A stretch of 64,000 bases of DNA, taken from contig NZ_BCVH01000015.1 in assembly GCF_001591645.1 (NCBI RefSeq), forward strand, positions 1 through 64,000. The letters are read 5' to 3'. The notes under the pieces are model-generated. The model was not told the origin of the DNA and did not search any database. It saw nothing but the letters and a program-made list of their open reading frames with translations. Positions 10,401-21,192 of the stretch are shown one piece after another. Position 1 is the stretch's first letter. Each line of letters starts with the position of its first letter. This stretch comes from Robertmurraya korlensis NBRC 107688 (lineage in GTDB: Bacteria > Bacillota > Bacilli > Bacillales > Cytobacillaceae). A program made the translations under genes and the position numbers.

Positions 10401-13400
10401 TATTCCTTCTATACTGCCCACCCACTTCATATAACGCACGGGTAATCTGACCGAGGCTTGCAACTTTTACTGTTTCCATCAATTCCTCGAATATATTACC
10501 ATTGTTGACAGCTGTTTCTTTTAATTTTTGTAAAGCAGTTGTTATTTTATCTTTGTTTCGCCCTTGAAACTCACGCAGATTCTGGATTTGAAGCTCTTTT
10601 TCCTCTTTTGTTGCTCGTGCTAGCTCCATATTGTCTGTATCTTCTTCTGAAGGAGGATTCGGATTCAAGTACGTGTTCACACCGATAATCGGCAGCTCGC
10701 CTGTATGTTTTTTCATTTCGTAGTACATGGATTCGTCTTGAATTTTTCCGCGTTGGTATTGGGTTTCCATTGCACCAAGCACTCCCCCACGGTCATTCAA
10801 ACGCTCGAATTCCTGGAGAACCATTTCCTCCACTAAATCTGTCAGCTCCTCAACAATAAATGAGCCCTGAAGAGGATTTTCATTTTTCGATAAGCCATGC
10901 TCTTTTGTAATAATCATTTGGATTGCCATCGCCCGACGGACCGACTCTTCCGTTGGGGTGGTGATCGCTTCGTCGTACGCATTGGTATGAAGCGAGTTGC
11001 AGTTATCCTGCAGAGCCATTAATGCCTGAAGCGTGGTTCTGATATCGTTAAAATCAATTTCTTGTGCATGAAGGGAGCGACCACTCGTTTGAACATGATA
11101 CTTCAGCTTCTGGCTTCGCTCATTCGCTCCGTACTTTTCTCTCATTACCGTTGCCCAAATACGTCGGGCGACACGTCCAATTACCGTATATTCAGGATCC
11201 AACCCATTAGAGAAAAAGAATGAAAGGTTCGGAGCAAAATCATCAATCTGCATGCCACGGCTTAAGTAGTACTCAACATACGTTAGTCCGTTTGCAAGCG
11301 TAAAGGCAAGCTGAGAAATGGGATTGGCTCCCGCTTCAGCAATATGGTACCCAGAAATCGAAACCGAATAATAGTTACGAACCTTATAATCAATAAAGTA
11401 TTGCTGAATATCTCCCATCATTCGAAGCGCAAATTCAGTTGAGAAAATACAGGTATTTTGACCTTGATCTTCTTTTAAAATATCTGCTTGGACTGTGCCC
11501 CTTACCGTTGAGAGAGTGGCAGCCTTAACGTTTGACCATTCCTCCAGCGTAAGTGGTCGACCTAGCTCGTGTTCCTTTTTATCCACTTGCTGTTCAATCG
11601 CTGTGTTCATAAACATCGCCAAAATAATGGGGGCTGGACCATTAATCGTCATGGAAACAGATGTTGATGGATGGCATAAATCAAAGCCAGCATACAGCTT
11701 TTTCATATCATCTAACGTACAAACGCTTACACCACTTTCCCCAACCTTCCCGTAAATATCTGGCCGATAATCTGGGTCCTCGCCGTATAAAGTAACCGAG
11801 TCAAATGCGGTGCTCAAGCGTTTGGCATTGTCATCCTTCGAGAGGTAATGAAAGCGGCGGTTGGTCCGTTCCGGTGTCCCTTCTCCTGCGAACTGGCGCT
11901 TCGGGTCCTCCCCCTCACGCTTGAACGGAAACACTCCGGCAGTGTATGGGAATTCTCCAGGCACATTTTCTTTGTATACCCAGCGAATAATTTCTCCATA
12001 ATCCTTATATTTCGGCAAGACTACCTTTGGAATCAATAAACCAGCCAAGCTTTTTGTTTTTAAAATCGTTACGATTTCCTTGTCCCTAATTTTCGTGATA
12101 AATCGATCCGAACTATAAAGCTTTCGTTTATCCTCCCAAGAAGATAACACCTTTTTGGTTTCGGCAGTAAGCTTCTCCTCTACTTGAGACTTAAGCTCCA
12201 CCAATGCTTTTACTGCTTCTTCTTTCGTGCTGGTTTCTTCAATAGCAACGAGCGTTCCTTCTATTTGAAAAAGCTTGCGAGCAAGATTTGCCTGCTCCTC
12301 CGCTTTTTTATGATACCCACGAACGGTATCTGAAATTTCGCGTAAATAGTAGCGGCGATCATTCGGAATAATGACACTCTGCTTTTCAACACGAGCATTT
12401 TTTGTAAAAGAAGTCGAGAATGTCGTACCCGCTTTTTCATTTAATGTCTCAATCAATGCCGCAAACAACGCATTGGTGCCTGAATCATTGAACTGACTGG
12501 CAATTGTGCCGTACACCGGCATTTCATCCAGCTCTTTTTCAAATAGCATTCGACTGCGTTGATACTGCTTTTGTACCTGACGAAGAGCATCTTCAGACCC
12601 TTTTCGTTCGAACTTATTGATCACGATTAAATCGGCATAATCAATCATATCTATTTTTTCCAGCTGTGATGGCGCACCAAACTCGCTCGTCATGACATAC
12701 ATGGACACATCACAGATCTCCGCGATTTCCGCATCACCTTGGCCAATTCCACTCGTTTCTACGATGATTAGATCAAAACCAGCTGCCTTGACAACTGAGA
12801 TTGCATCCTGGATGGCAAGTGATAGCTCCGTCTTCGATTGCCTTGTTGCTAGGCTTCGCATATACACTCTTGGAGAAAAAATGGCGTTCATTCGAATTCT
12901 GTCACCCAGCAATGCTCCACCCGTTTTTTGCTTGGTTGGGTCCACAGAGAGTATCGCAACCCTCTGGTCGGGTACTTCATTAATAAAACGACGAATCAAT
13001 TCGTCCGTTAATGAGCTTTTTCCCGCACCACCCGTCCCAGTAATTCCAAGGACAGGAACCGACTTTTGCAATGCCTTCACCTGATTCATCACGGTCTCTA
13101 CCGCTGCAGCACTCTCTTTGTTTGTCCCGACCTGCTGCTCAGCAAATGTGATCAATTTCGATGTGGCAATGATGTCACCCTTATCGAGCTGGGAAAGATA
13201 CGAATCTACCTCAGCTGTAATCGTTGGATAATCGCATTCTTCTAACATAAGATCAATCATTCCCTGCAGCCCAAGCAATCTTCCGTCCTCGGGCGAGAAA
13301 ATCCGAGCAATGCCATACTGATGAAGTTCCTTAATTTCACGAGGTATAATGACCCCACCACCACCACCATAAATACGGATATGAGTGGCACCCTTTTCCT

Positions 13401-13662
13401 TAAGGAGATCATACATGTATTTAAAATATTCCACATGTCCCCCTTGGTAGGAGGATATAGCAATTCCCTGAACATCCTCTTGAATGGCGGCATTCACGAC
13501 TTCTTCAACCGAGCGGTTATGGCCCAAGTGAATGACTTCTGCCCCACTTGCTTGGAGGATTCTTCTCATAATATTTATGGATGCATCATGACCGTCAAAC
13601 AAGCTTGATGCGGTAACAAATCGGATATGATGCTTATGTCTATACGTTGGTTTCGTACTCAT
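10396..13662 (-). CDS. icmF: Fused isobutyryl-CoA mutase (B12 domain, GTPase chaperone, mutase)
   Basis: Adenosylcobalamin enzyme that interconverts isobutyryl-CoA and n-butyryl-CoA, with its own G-protein chaperone. The order in 1088 residues is diagnostic. A B12-binding domain occupies about 1-140, with cobalt ligand His25 in DGHDAS. A MeaI-type GTPase occupies about 200-420, with P-loop GTGGAGKS at 209-216 and NKFE as base-recognition motif. A large TIM-barrel mutase domain follows from about 570 to the end, with [24 protein letters not shown] precedes the ATG, which overlaps the tetR stop by four bases. IcmF enzymes can also act on isovaleryl/pivalyl-CoA. Methylmalonyl-CoA mutase is less likely because the GTPase is fused in the middle. 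Confidence 0.95.
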   Translation of the reverse strand: MSTKPTYRHKHHIRFVTASSLFDGHDASINIMRRILQASGAEVIHLGHNRSVEEVVNAAIQEDVQGIAISSYQGGHVEYFKYMYDLLKEKGATHIRIYGGGGGVIIPREIKELHQYGIARIFSPEDGRLLGLQGMIDLMLEECDYPTITAEVDSYLSQLDKGDIIATSKLITFAEQQVGTNKESAAAVETVMNQVKALQKSVPVLGITGTGGAGKSSLTDELIRRFINEVPDQRVAILSVDPTKQKTGGALLGDRIRMNAIFSPRVYMRSLATRQSKTELSLAIQDAISVVKAAGFDLIIVETSGIGQGDAEIAEICDVSMYVMTSEFGAPSQLEKIDMIDYADLIVINKFERKGSEDALRQVQKQYQRSRMLFEKELDEMPVYGTIASQFNDSGTNALFAALIETLNEKAGTTFSTSFTKNARVEKQSVIIPNDRRYYLREISDTVRGYHKKAEEQANLARKLFQIEGTLVAIEETSTKEEAVKALVELKSQVEEKLTAETKKVLSSWEDKRKLYSSDRFITKIRDKEIVTILKTKSLAGLLIPKVVLPKYKDYGEIIRWVYKENVPGEFPYTAGVFPFKREGEDPKRQFAGEGTPERTNRRFHYLSKDDNAKRLSTAFDSVTLYGEDPDYRPDIYGKVGESGVSVCTLDDMKKLYAGFDLCHPSTSVSMTINGPAPIILAMFMNTAIEQQVDKKEHELGRPLTLEEWSNVKAATLSTVRGTVQADILKEDQGQNTCIFSTEFALRMMGDIQQYFIDYKVRNYYSVSISGYHIAEAGANPISQLAFTLANGLTYVEYYLSRGMQIDDFAPNLSFFFSNGLDPEYTVIGRVARRIWATVMREKYGANERSQKLKYHVQTSGRSLHAQEIDFNDIRTTLQALMALQDNCNSLHTNAYDEAITTPTEESVRRAMAIQMIITKEHGLSKNENPLQGSFIVEELTDLVEEMVLQEFERLNDRGGVLGAMETQYQRGKIQDESMYYEMKKHTGELPIIGVNTYLNPNPPSEEDTDNMELARATKEEKELQIQNLREFQGRNKDKITTALQKLKETAVNNGNIFEELMETVKVASLGQITRALYEVGGQYRRNM

Positions 13663-14294
13663 CGTTCTCCTCCCATCCTCGTTATCCCTGAAAACAATAG
13701 CTCTGTTTGAAGGGTGATGTACTCCTCAAGCGTATAAAGCTTTTGGAGTGCCCAGCGTCTAAATCCCCACATTTGTCCTTGAACAAAAATATTATGAGCA
13801 ATCATTTTCACTTGTTTTTCACTGAGACTGATTTCGCCATTTTCCACACATCGGGCAATGACATCCTCAAACATAGCTACCATTTCCATTTCCTTTCTTA
13901 GTACATATGGAAGGGCATCCTTGTTCAGTGATTTTGCCTCTTGGTACATGACGAGCACCTCTGACTGAAGCTCATCCATCACGCGAAAATAGTTGGCAAT
14001 CCCTCGCTCCAAGCTTTGTAATGTTCCCTTTTTCGTATCCAAATCCTTCTGCAGCCGCTCCTGCACCTCGTCATATATATGATCACAGACTAGGTACAAC
14101 ACATCCTCCTTTGTACGAATATACTCATACAAGGTACCGATGCTAAAGCCGGATGCTTTCGCTATTTCTCTAGTTGTAGTGCGATGAAAGCCCTTCTCTT
14201 TAAAAAGCGCAACCGCCCCTTTGATCATCTGGTCACGCCTCTTCACGACGAGCTGTTCATCCTTCACAGAGGCATGAACTTCTCTTTTTTTCAT
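13659..14294 (-). CDS. TetR/AcrR family transcriptional regulator
   Basis: Probable acyl-CoA-responsive repressor, 211 residues. The N-terminal TetR helix-turn-helix covers about residues 20-70 ([42 protein letters not shown], typical TTTREIA-SIGTLYxY pattern). The rest is a helical ligand-binding domain that I cannot assign. It sits inside the cluster between acdA and icmF, with its stop overlapping the icmF start, so it is co-transcribed with the genes it may control. It is longer than B. subtilis FadR (194 residues) and not obviously its orthologue. Whether it binds the operators at 18823 or 21202 is unknown. Confidence 0.88.
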   Translation of the reverse strand: MKKREVHASVKDEQLVVKRRDQMIKGAVALFKEKGFHRTTTREIAKASGFSIGTLYEYIRTKEDVLYLVCDHIYDEVQERLQKDLDTKKGTLQSLERGIANYFRVMDELQSEVLVMYQEAKSLNKDALPYVLRKEMEMVAMFEDVIARCVENGEISLSEKQVKMIAHNIFVQGQMWGFRRWALQKLYTLEEYITLQTELLFSGITRMGGER

Positions 14295-14325
14295 CGATTT
14301 CTCTACCCCTTTAGAGAGATTTCAT

Positions 14326-15465
14326 TTATTTCGTTATCATCCGTGAAATAACGAGTCGCTGGATTTCCTGCGTTCCTTCATAGATTTGGGTTATCTTCGC
14401 ATCACGCATATATCGTTCAACTGGATAATCCTTTGTGTATCCATAGCCACCGAAGATTTGAACGGCTTCTGTTGTTACTTTCATTGCCGTGTCACCTGCA
14501 AATAATTTTGACATTGCGGACTCTTTTCCGTACGGAAGCCCCTCAGACTCCAACCACGCCGCTTGATAGGTTAATAATCTTGCGGCCTCAATGCTTGTCG
14601 CCATGTCGGCAAGCTTAAAGCCGACGCCTTGCTGCTGGGCAATAGGCTTTCCAAATTGTACGCGTTCTTTTGCATAACCAGTTGCTGCATCAAGTGCTCC
14701 TTGTGCAATCCCTACTGCTTGCGCCGCAATTCCGTTGCGTCCACCATCGAGCGTCATCATCGCGATTTTAAAGCCTTCTCCCTCTGTTCCTAGCATGTTA
14801 GTAGCAGGAACCCGGCAGTCTTCAAAGATAATTTCCGTTGTAGGTGAGGAACGAATGCCGAGCTTTTTCTCCTTTTTTCCAACCGAGAAGCCTGGCGTGT
14901 CCGCTTCAACGATAAAGGCCGTTGTTCCTTTATGCTTTTTCGTTGTATCTGTTACAGCAAAGACGACATAAATATCAGCAATCCCACCATTAGTGATAAA
15001 GATTTTTGAGCCGTTTAAAATAAAATCATCACCATCACGACGTGCGGTCGTTTTCATACCACCTGCATCAGACCCGCTACCTGGTTCGGTTAATCCATAG
15101 CCACCTATTTTTTCACCTAACGCCATCGGACGCAAAAACGTTTGCTTTTGCTCTTCACTACCAAACTTATAAATCGGCCAGCCTGCTAATGAGGTATGGG
15201 CGGACAGTGTCACACCGGTTGATGCACAAACGCGAGATAGCTCCTCAACAGCAATACAGTAGGCTAAATAATCACTGTCGATTCCACCGTACTCTTCCGG
15301 CCACGGAATACCGGTTAAACCGAGCTCTGCCATTTTATCGAAAATCTCACGATCAAATCGTTCTTCCTCATCTCTTTCGGCTGCCGTTGGTGCCACTTCA
15401 TTTCTAGCAAAATCACGAACCATCTTACGAATCATTTCATGTTCTTCTGACAATTTGAAATTCAT
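14326..15465 (-). CDS. acdA: Acyl-CoA dehydrogenase AcdA
   Basis: FAD enzyme that makes the 2,3 double bond in short or branched acyl-CoA and passes electrons to ETF. It has 379 residues, the usual length. Features in order are the N-terminal helical domain, the FAD/substrate segment [20 protein letters not shown], and the C-terminal helices with [27 protein letters not shown], where the glutamate of YEGT is the expected catalytic base. It closely resembles B. subtilis AcdA, which is co-transcribed with fadF and rpoE. Here it is separated from rpoE by tetR and icmF. The likely substrate is butyryl-, isobutyryl- or 2-methylbutyryl-CoA. Confidence 0.94.
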   Translation of the reverse strand: MNFKLSEEHEMIRKMVRDFARNEVAPTAAERDEEERFDREIFDKMAELGLTGIPWPEEYGGIDSDYLAYCIAVEELSRVCASTGVTLSAHTSLAGWPIYKFGSEEQKQTFLRPMALGEKIGGYGLTEPGSGSDAGGMKTTARRDGDDFILNGSKIFITNGGIADIYVVFAVTDTTKKHKGTTAFIVEADTPGFSVGKKEKKLGIRSSPTTEIIFEDCRVPATNMLGTEGEGFKIAMMTLDGGRNGIAAQAVGIAQGALDAATGYAKERVQFGKPIAQQQGVGFKLADMATSIEAARLLTYQAAWLESEGLPYGKESAMSKLFAGDTAMKVTTEAVQIFGGYGYTKDYPVERYMRDAKITQIYEGTQEIQRLVISRMITK

Positions 15466-15491
15466 CCTGTTTCCCTCGCTTTTTTAAAAAT

Positions 15492-16610
15492 CTATAAATG
15501 CTTGCTTATAACGATACGTTGAATTTCGCTTGTTCCTTCGTAAATTTCGGTCACCTTGGCATCTCGGAAAAAGCGCTCGACCGGGTAATCCTCTGTATAC
15601 CCATAACCACCGAATACCTGTATTGCCTCGGTTGTTACTTCCATCGCTGTTTTTGAGGCAAATAATTTAGCCATGGAGGCTTCTTTTCCACACGGTTGCC
15701 CGAGGGAACGAAGCTGTGCAGCTTGATAGATTAATAGTTTCGCGGCTTCAATATTCGTTGCCATATCAGCTAATTTAAACCCAATTCCTTGCTGATGAGA
15801 GATTGGCTTTCCAAACTGGATTCGCTGCTTTGCGTATTCGACCGCTGCCTCGTATGCAGCTTCCGCTATCCCTAATGCCTGTGCTGCAATGCCGATCCTT
15901 CCCACATCAAGATTGCCTAGTGCAATTTTCAGGCCTTGGCCTTCTTCACCGAGTAAGTTATCTACCGGCACCTGCATATCCTCAAACGTTAGCTGAACCG
16001 TTCTTGAGCCATGTAAGCCCATCTTTTTCTCATCTTTCCCGATAATCAGCCCAGGGGTATTTTTTTCAACGATAAAAGCCGAAACACCCTTATCCTCAAT
16101 GAAAGCAAACACGATATAAATATCTGCTTCCCCGCCATTTGTAATAAATACTTTCGAGCCTTTAAGTACATAATGGTTCTCTTTTTTTACGGCACGTGAT
16201 TTTAAGCTTGCCGCATCGGATCCCGCACTTGGTTCTGTTAAGCAAAAAGCACCCAAGTATTCTCCACCTGCTAGCTTTGGGACATACTTTTTCTTTTGTG
16301 CTTCATTTCCAAAGTAAAGAATGGGATTCGTTCCGACCGATGTATGCACAGAGAGAATTACCCCTATAGTGGCGCTTACTTTTGAAAGCTCGTGAATGGC
16401 AATGATATAGGACGTAAAATCCATCTCCGCCCCGCCGTATTGTTCGGGAACAGGGATCCCCATGAGGCCAAGTTCCCCCATTTTTTTGAGGATACCCCTT
16501 GGAAACTCCCCTTGTTCCATTTTTTCAATAAATGGACTGATCTCGGTTCGGGCAAAATCCTTAACCATCTTTCTCATCATCTGCTGTTCTTCCGTCCATC
16601 GTAAATCCAT
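15492..16610 (-). CDS. Acyl-CoA dehydrogenase, second paralogue (short-chain, MmgC/Bcd-like)
   Basis: Second FAD acyl-CoA dehydrogenase, 372 residues, about half identical to its neighbour by eye. It has FCLTEPSAGSDAASL, FITNGGEADIY, FGGYGYTEDYPVERFFRDAKVTEIYEGTSEIQR with the catalytic glutamate in YEGT. Its place directly after hbd and thiolase points to butyryl-CoA dehydrogenase activity, but chain length cannot be read from sequence. GGAGG stands 8 bases before ATG. It lies 26 bases both after acdA's start and before the hbd stop, so the genes form one transcription unit. Confidence 0.92.
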   Translation of the reverse strand: MDLRWTEEQQMMRKMVKDFARTEISPFIEKMEQGEFPRGILKKMGELGLMGIPVPEQYGGAEMDFTSYIIAIHELSKVSATIGVILSVHTSVGTNPILYFGNEAQKKKYVPKLAGGEYLGAFCLTEPSAGSDAASLKSRAVKKENHYVLKGSKVFITNGGEADIYIVFAFIEDKGVSAFIVEKNTPGLIIGKDEKKMGLHGSRTVQLTFEDMQVPVDNLLGEEGQGLKIALGNLDVGRIGIAAQALGIAEAAYEAAVEYAKQRIQFGKPISHQQGIGFKLADMATNIEAAKLLIYQAAQLRSLGQPCGKEASMAKLFASKTAMEVTTEAIQVFGGYGYTEDYPVERFFRDAKVTEIYEGTSEIQRIVISKHL

Positions 16611-16636
16611 ATTATTTCCTCCTGGAATAGGGGTAG

Positions 16637-17488
16637 TTAGTGATACTCATAAAACCCGCGACCTGATTTCTTTCCTAACCAGCCAGCTTTTACGTATTTG
16701 CGGAGCAATGGACATGGGCGGTATTTGCTGTCGCCAAATCCTTCGTAGAGGGTTTCCATAATGTACAAACAAGTATCTAGCCCGATAAAATCAGCTAGGG
16801 TGAGTGGGCCCATCGGATGATTCATTCCTAGCTTCATGACCTCATCGATGGCTTCCTTCGTGGCTACTCCTTCATAGAGGGTGTAAATCGCTTCGTTAAT
16901 CATCGGCATTAGAATTCGGTTGGACACGAATCCTGGGAAATCATTTACCTCGACTGGTACTTTTCCCATTGTTTTTGTCATGCCTTCAATCAGCTCATAT
17001 ACTTCATCATCCGTCGCTAAGCCGCGGATGATTTCAACAAGCTTCATGACTGGGACAGGGTTCATAAAGTGCATGCCAATGACTTTTTCCGGCCTTGAGG
17101 TTGCTGCTGCAATTTCCGTGATCGGCAACGAAGAAGTGTTGCTCGCTAAGATCGCGTGATCAGGAGCGATTTTGTCCAGCTCATGGAAAAGCTTTGTTTT
17201 GATCTCCATGTTTTCAACCGCCGCTTCAATGACTAGATCTACTGAACTCGCGTTATGCAATTCTGTTGACGGTTGGATATATGCTAAAATTACTTCCATT
17301 TGGTCTTGTGTCATTTTCCCCTTGTCGACTTGGCGAGCGAGGTTTTTTCGGATCACACCAAGCCCACGCAGAACAAAGTCTTCCTTCAGATCGTGCAAAA
17401 TAACATCGTAACCCGCTTGTGCACATACTTGTGCAATCCCAGAACCCATCTGACCTGCTCCAACGACCATTACCTTTTTGATTTCCAT
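16637..17488 (-). CDS. 3-hydroxybutyryl-CoA dehydrogenase
   Basis: Oxidises (S)-3-hydroxybutyryl-CoA to acetoacetyl-CoA with NAD(P). The 283-residue protein has the Rossmann motif VVGAGQMGSGIAQ at 8-20, SNTSSLPITEIA, the catalytic histidine in GMHFMNPVPVMKLVE with its glutamate partner, and the C-terminal helical domain with NHPMGPLTLADFIGLD. It resembles MmgB/Hbd. It is placed between thiolase and the acyl-CoA dehydrogenases, as expected for butyryl-CoA oxidation. No crotonase gene lies beside it, so that step must be supplied from elsewhere. Confidence 0.94.
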   Translation of the reverse strand: MEIKKVMVVGAGQMGSGIAQVCAQAGYDVILHDLKEDFVLRGLGVIRKNLARQVDKGKMTQDQMEVILAYIQPSTELHNASSVDLVIEAAVENMEIKTKLFHELDKIAPDHAILASNTSSLPITEIAAATSRPEKVIGMHFMNPVPVMKLVEIIRGLATDDEVYELIEGMTKTMGKVPVEVNDFPGFVSNRILMPMINEAIYTLYEGVATKEAIDEVMKLGMNHPMGPLTLADFIGLDTCLYIMETLYEGFGDSKYRPCPLLRKYVKAGWLGKKSGRGFYEYH

Positions 17489-17565
17489 CTTATCCCCCTT
17501 TTCTACCTAAGTTCTTAAAAAAAGGGACATTCCGTACCAGACATTCCGGAAATCCCCATAAAAGA

Positions 17566-18753
17566 CTATTGCTTTGGCACCTCAATCATAATGGCATCTC
17601 CTTGCCCTCCACCTGAGCAAATGGCTGCTACACCAATTCCACCGCCACGTCTTTTTAGCTCATGCATTAAAGTTATAATGATTCTAGCTCCGCTTGCACC
17701 GATTGGGTGACCAATTGCTACCGCTCCGCCATTCACATTGACTTTTTCATGATCAAGTCCAGCAATCTCTGCACTCGCCAAGGCAACCGCAGCAAATGCT
17801 TCATTAATTTCAAACAGGTCAATCTCCTCGACTGATTTGCCTGTTTTCTTTAATAGCTCATTAATGACGATTCCTGGCGTTTTCGGGAAATCCTTCGCTT
17901 CTACCGCAACAGCTGCTTGCCCAATAATGTACGCTTCAGGCGTTCTTCCTTCACGCGCTGCTCTTTCCTCGCTCATTAGAACCAATGCAGCGGCTCCATC
18001 ATTTACTCCAGGTGCGTTTCCTGCTGTGATTGTTCCATCTGAGTTAAACACGGGAGCAAGCTTTGACAGCTTTTCATAGGACGTATCTTTTCTCGGTGAC
18101 TCATCAGCCGTCACTACGTGTGGTTCCCCTTTACGCTGAGGAACTTGAACAGCAACAATTTCTTCGGCCAAGACACCAGATTCTATTGCTTGAACGGTAC
18201 GCTGATGGCTTCTAAGTGCCCATTGATCCTGCTCCTCACGGGATAGTTCCATTTCCTTTGCGACACCATTTCCGTACGTCCCCATATGAACACCCGTAAA
18301 CGTACAAGTTAGTCCGTCATACACCATTAAATCCTTCACCGTTGAATCACCCATCCGTAATCCCCAACGAGCTTTTGGAAGAAAGTAAGGTGCATTACTC
18401 ATCGACTCCATTCCTCCAGCAACGATGACTTCTTCATCACCTAGACGAATGATTTGATCTCCTAATGTCACACTTCGCATGCCAGAAGCACAAACTTTAT
18501 TGATCGTTTCTGTTTTTACATTCCATGGAAGCCCTGCTTTCTGAGCTGCTTGTCGTGATGGAATCTGACCCTGCCCCCCTTGCAGAACCGTTCCAAAAAT
18601 CACCTCATCCACTTTTTCCGCCTCAACCCCTGCGCGACCAAGCGCTTCCTTGATGACGATCCCCCCTAAATCAGATGCTGTAAATGAGCTTAAGCTTCCG
18701 CCCATTTTCCCAAAAGGTGTACGAACTCCACTTAAAATAACTGTTTTCCCCAT
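17566..18753 (-). CDS. Acetyl-CoA C-acetyltransferase (thiolase)
   Basis: Cleaves acetoacetyl-CoA to two acetyl-CoA, or condenses in reverse. It has 395 residues with the full thiolase set: nucleophilic cysteine in [21 protein letters not shown], and the second cysteine in CSGGGQGDA. It resembles MmgA. I start at ATG 18753 ([15 protein letters not shown]) because AGGGGAG stands 8 bases before it; the frame opens nine codons earlier. It is the first gene after the 18754-18991 control region, which holds a hairpin, a cre-like box and a FadR-like palindrome. Confidence 0.94.
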   Translation of the reverse strand: MGKTVILSGVRTPFGKMGGSLSSFTASDLGGIVIKEALGRAGVEAEKVDEVIFGTVLQGGQGQIPSRQAAQKAGLPWNVKTETINKVCASGMRSVTLGDQIIRLGDEEVIVAGGMESMSNAPYFLPKARWGLRMGDSTVKDLMVYDGLTCTFTGVHMGTYGNGVAKEMELSREEQDQWALRSHQRTVQAIESGVLAEEIVAVQVPQRKGEPHVVTADESPRKDTSYEKLSKLAPVFNSDGTITAGNAPGVNDGAAALVLMSEERAAREGRTPEAYIIGQAAVAVEAKDFPKTPGIVINELLKKTGKSVEEIDLFEINEAFAAVALASAEIAGLDHEKVNVNGGAVAIGHPIGASGARIIITLMHELKRRGGGIGVAAICSGGGQGDAIMIEVPKQ

Positions 18754-18822
18754 GTTACTCTCCCCTTTTTTCGTATTCATTTGTTTGGATTTGTTTTCTT
18801 GTTGTAGTTTTCGTTTCTGTGA

Positions 18823-18840
18823 TGACTGAACGCTCGCTCA
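18823..18840. promoter_or_regulatory. Degenerate FadR/TetR-type operator
   Basis: TGACTGAACGCTCGCTCA keeps the TGAnnGA...TCnnTCA frame of the Bacillus FadR consensus (TGAATGAnTAnTCATTCA) and is itself an imperfect palindrome (ACTGAnCGnnCGnTCAGT at 18825-18842). It lies 70 bases upstream of the thiolase start. It is much weaker than the site at 21202. Another TetR protein, for example that at 13659, could be the reader. Confidence 0.42.
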
Positions 18841-18853
18841 GTATGTGTCGTGG

Positions 18854-18882
18854 AAAAAAGGAGACTTTCAAATATCTCCTTT
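18854..18882 (-). terminator. Terminator or attenuator between fadF and thiolase
   Basis: An 8-bp stem (18857-18864 with 18875-18882) and 10-base loop are followed by UUUUUU on the minus strand (18854-18859, partly in the stem). It lies 110 bases past the fadF stop. As no strong promoter is visible after it, it may allow read-through into thiolase. Confidence 0.6.
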
Positions 18883-18897
18883 GAAGTAAATATATTT

Positions 18898-18911
18898 TGT
18901 AAGCGCTTTAC
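18898..18911. promoter_or_regulatory. Candidate catabolite-responsive element (cre)
   Basis: On the minus strand GTAAAGCGCTTACA fits the CcpA consensus TGWAANCGNTNWCA at 12 of 14 positions, failing only at the first two. It lies in the leader of the thiolase-icmF genes. B. subtilis mmgABC, the comparable genes, are known to be CcpA-repressed. Confidence 0.45.
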
Positions 18912-18991
18912 TAACTTCTTCTATTTTACTATCAAAATAGTTAGAATAGAAATAATTTACATAAAATTTATGCAAATTATTTCTACCCATA

Positions 18992-21100
18992 TTACGACAC
19001 TTTTTGCGTGTCTCCTATTACTGCCTTTTCTAATAGCTCTGCCACGTCATATGTTGATACCGTTTCTTCCACTTCCTTTGCCTTCGTTCCATCTGAAAGC
19101 ATCGTTAAGCAATAAGGACAACCGGACGAGATGACAGATGGTTTTACGGCTAGAGCTTGCTCGGTTCTGGCTACATTGATGCGATGACCTGTTTCTTCTT
19201 CCATCCACATCAGTCCACCACCAGCTCCACAGCACATTCCTGTATCTCTGTTACGGGCCATTTCTACGAGTGTGACACCTGGAATGGCTTTTAATATATC
19301 GCGAGGCGCATCATACACCTCATTGTAGCGTCCTAAATAACAAGAATCGTGGAACGTGATCGTTTCGTTCACTTCAAACTTAGGCTTCAGTCTTCCATCT
19401 TTCACAAGCTCAGCAAGCAGTTCTGTATGATGGTACACATCTGCTGTTAATCCGAAATCAGGATACTCATTTTTGAATGTATTATAAGCATGTGGATCGA
19501 TTGTCACGATTTTCTTCACTTCGTTCTTTTCAAACTCCTCAATATTTTTCGTCGCAAGCTCTTGGAACACGAACTCATTTCCTAAACGTCTTGCGGTATC
19601 ACCCGAATTCTTTTCCTTGCTTCCTAAAATCGCAAACTTCACCCCTGCTTCATTTAAGAGCTTTGCAAAGGACAGAGCAATTTTTTGGCTACGGTTGTCG
19701 TAAGAGCCCATGGAACCCACCCAGAACAAATACTCAAACTCTTCGCCTGACTTTTTCATTTCTTTTACCGTTGGGATGAGAACATCCTCTCTCTCCACCC
19801 GCCAGTTCTCTCGCTCTTTCCGGTTAAGTCCCCATGGATTTCCTTGACGTTCGATGTTTTGCATCGCTCTTTGTGCATCGGCATCCATCTTTCCTTCTGT
19901 CAGAACAAGATATCGACGAAGATCGATAATTTTATCCACATGCTCATTCATAACCGGACATTGGTCTTCACAGTTTCGGCATGTCGTACAAGCCCAAATT
20001 TCTTCTTCCGAAATCACATCTCCAATCAAGCTTGGACTGTAGGCTAGGCTTGCTGCTGACTCATGAACTCCTTTCCCAGAAGCCGCTAAAGCGATTTGAT
20101 TTCCTTTTGTGTTAGAAAAAGCAAAGGTCGGTACCCATGGCTGTTTTTGTGTAATCGCTGCCCCATGATTCGTTAAATGATCGCGCATTTTTACAATCAA
20201 GTCCATTGGCGACAGCATCTTTCCGGTTCCTGTCGCTGGACACATATTTGTACAGCGTCCACACTCTACACATGCATATAAGTCAATCAGTTGATGCTGA
20301 GTGAAATCCTCAATTTTTCCAACACCGAATGTTTCTTGTGTTTCGTCTTCAAAATCAATCTTTGTTAATTTCCCCGGCTGTTCTAAACGGTTAAAATACA
20401 CATTGGCTGGACCCGCAATCAAGTGCGCATGCTTTGACTGCGGAACATATACGAGGAACGCTAGTAAAAACAACAGATGAATCCACCAAGCCACATAGAA
20501 AATGACAATTGAAGCTGTTTCTCCTACCCATGAAAAGGCCACACTTACTAAAGAGGCAATTGGCTCTGTCCATGAAGCTTCATGAGCATGCCATATTAAG
20601 CCCATTCCATTTCCAACAAGAACGGAAAGCATTAATCCACCGATAAAAATTAACACGAGTCCCGATTTAAAATTCCGTTTCAATCGAACTAATTTTTCCA
20701 CATAGCGACGATGAAATGCCCAAAAAACAGCAACTAAAATCATTAGAGTGACAATTTCCTGAAAAAAGGTGAATCCTGGATACAATGGACCCAGTGGCAG
20801 GTGAGCACCTGGAACAAGCCCCTTGATAATAAAGTCAATCGCACCAAATTGAACGAGAATAAAGCCGTAGAAAAACATCACATGTATGATTCCGCTTTTC
20901 TTGTCCTTTAACAGCTTTTTTTGCCCGAATACATTGACCCAAATCTTTTGGAGTCTTTCTTTCACTCGAGAGTCAAACTCCACTTTTTTCCCGAGCCTTA
21001 TGTACTCAAGTCTTGTTCTAACTACATAAACAAAAAGACTAATTGCGTAAGCGGTTACAATTAGAAAAGCAATCAAGTTGATCCAAAGCATGGCGTTCAT
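18992..21100 (-). CDS. fadF: FadF, membrane iron-sulfur oxidoreductase (ETF:quinone oxidoreductase role)
   Basis: Integral membrane electron carrier thought to move electrons from acyl-CoA dehydrogenases via ETF to quinone. Of 702 residues, about 1-220 form a NarI-like domain with five or six membrane helices. Then come two 4Fe-4S motifs, CVECGRCTNMCP and CTTCRNCEDQCP, and the C-terminal CCG domains (SCYLGRYN, CCGAGGG, GCPYCLTM). It is YwjF of B. subtilis, where it is FadR-regulated with acdA and rpoE. AAGGGG stands 9 bases before the ATG. A FadR-like box overlaps its promoter at 21193-21220. Confidence 0.95.
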   Translation of the reverse strand: MNAMLWINLIAFLIVTAYAISLFVYVVRTRLEYIRLGKKVEFDSRVKERLQKIWVNVFGQKKLLKDKKSGIIHVMFFYGFILVQFGAIDFIIKGLVPGAHLPLGPLYPGFTFFQEIVTLMILVAVFWAFHRRYVEKLVRLKRNFKSGLVLIFIGGLMLSVLVGNGMGLIWHAHEASWTEPIASLVSVAFSWVGETASIVIFYVAWWIHLLFLLAFLVYVPQSKHAHLIAGPANVYFNRLEQPGKLTKIDFEDETQETFGVGKIEDFTQHQLIDLYACVECGRCTNMCPATGTGKMLSPMDLIVKMRDHLTNHGAAITQKQPWVPTFAFSNTKGNQIALAASGKGVHESAASLAYSPSLIGDVISEEEIWACTTCRNCEDQCPVMNEHVDKIIDLRRYLVLTEGKMDADAQRAMQNIERQGNPWGLNRKERENWRVEREDVLIPTVKEMKKSGEEFEYLFWVGSMGSYDNRSQKIALSFAKLLNEAGVKFAILGSKEKNSGDTARRLGNEFVFQELATKNIEEFEKNEVKKIVTIDPHAYNTFKNEYPDFGLTADVYHHTELLAELVKDGRLKPKFEVNETITFHDSCYLGRYNEVYDAPRDILKAIPGVTLVEMARNRDTGMCCGAGGGLMWMEEETGHRINVARTEQALAVKPSVISSGCPYCLTMLSDGTKAKEVEETVSTYDVAELLEKAVIGDTQKVS

Positions 21101-21192
21101 CTTTTCTACCCCTTTCTGTCTTACTAGAGCTCCCCTTCAAGCAGCATAGGTTTGTGTGAAAATGTGTAATTTTCTGAATTGTATATACCCCT

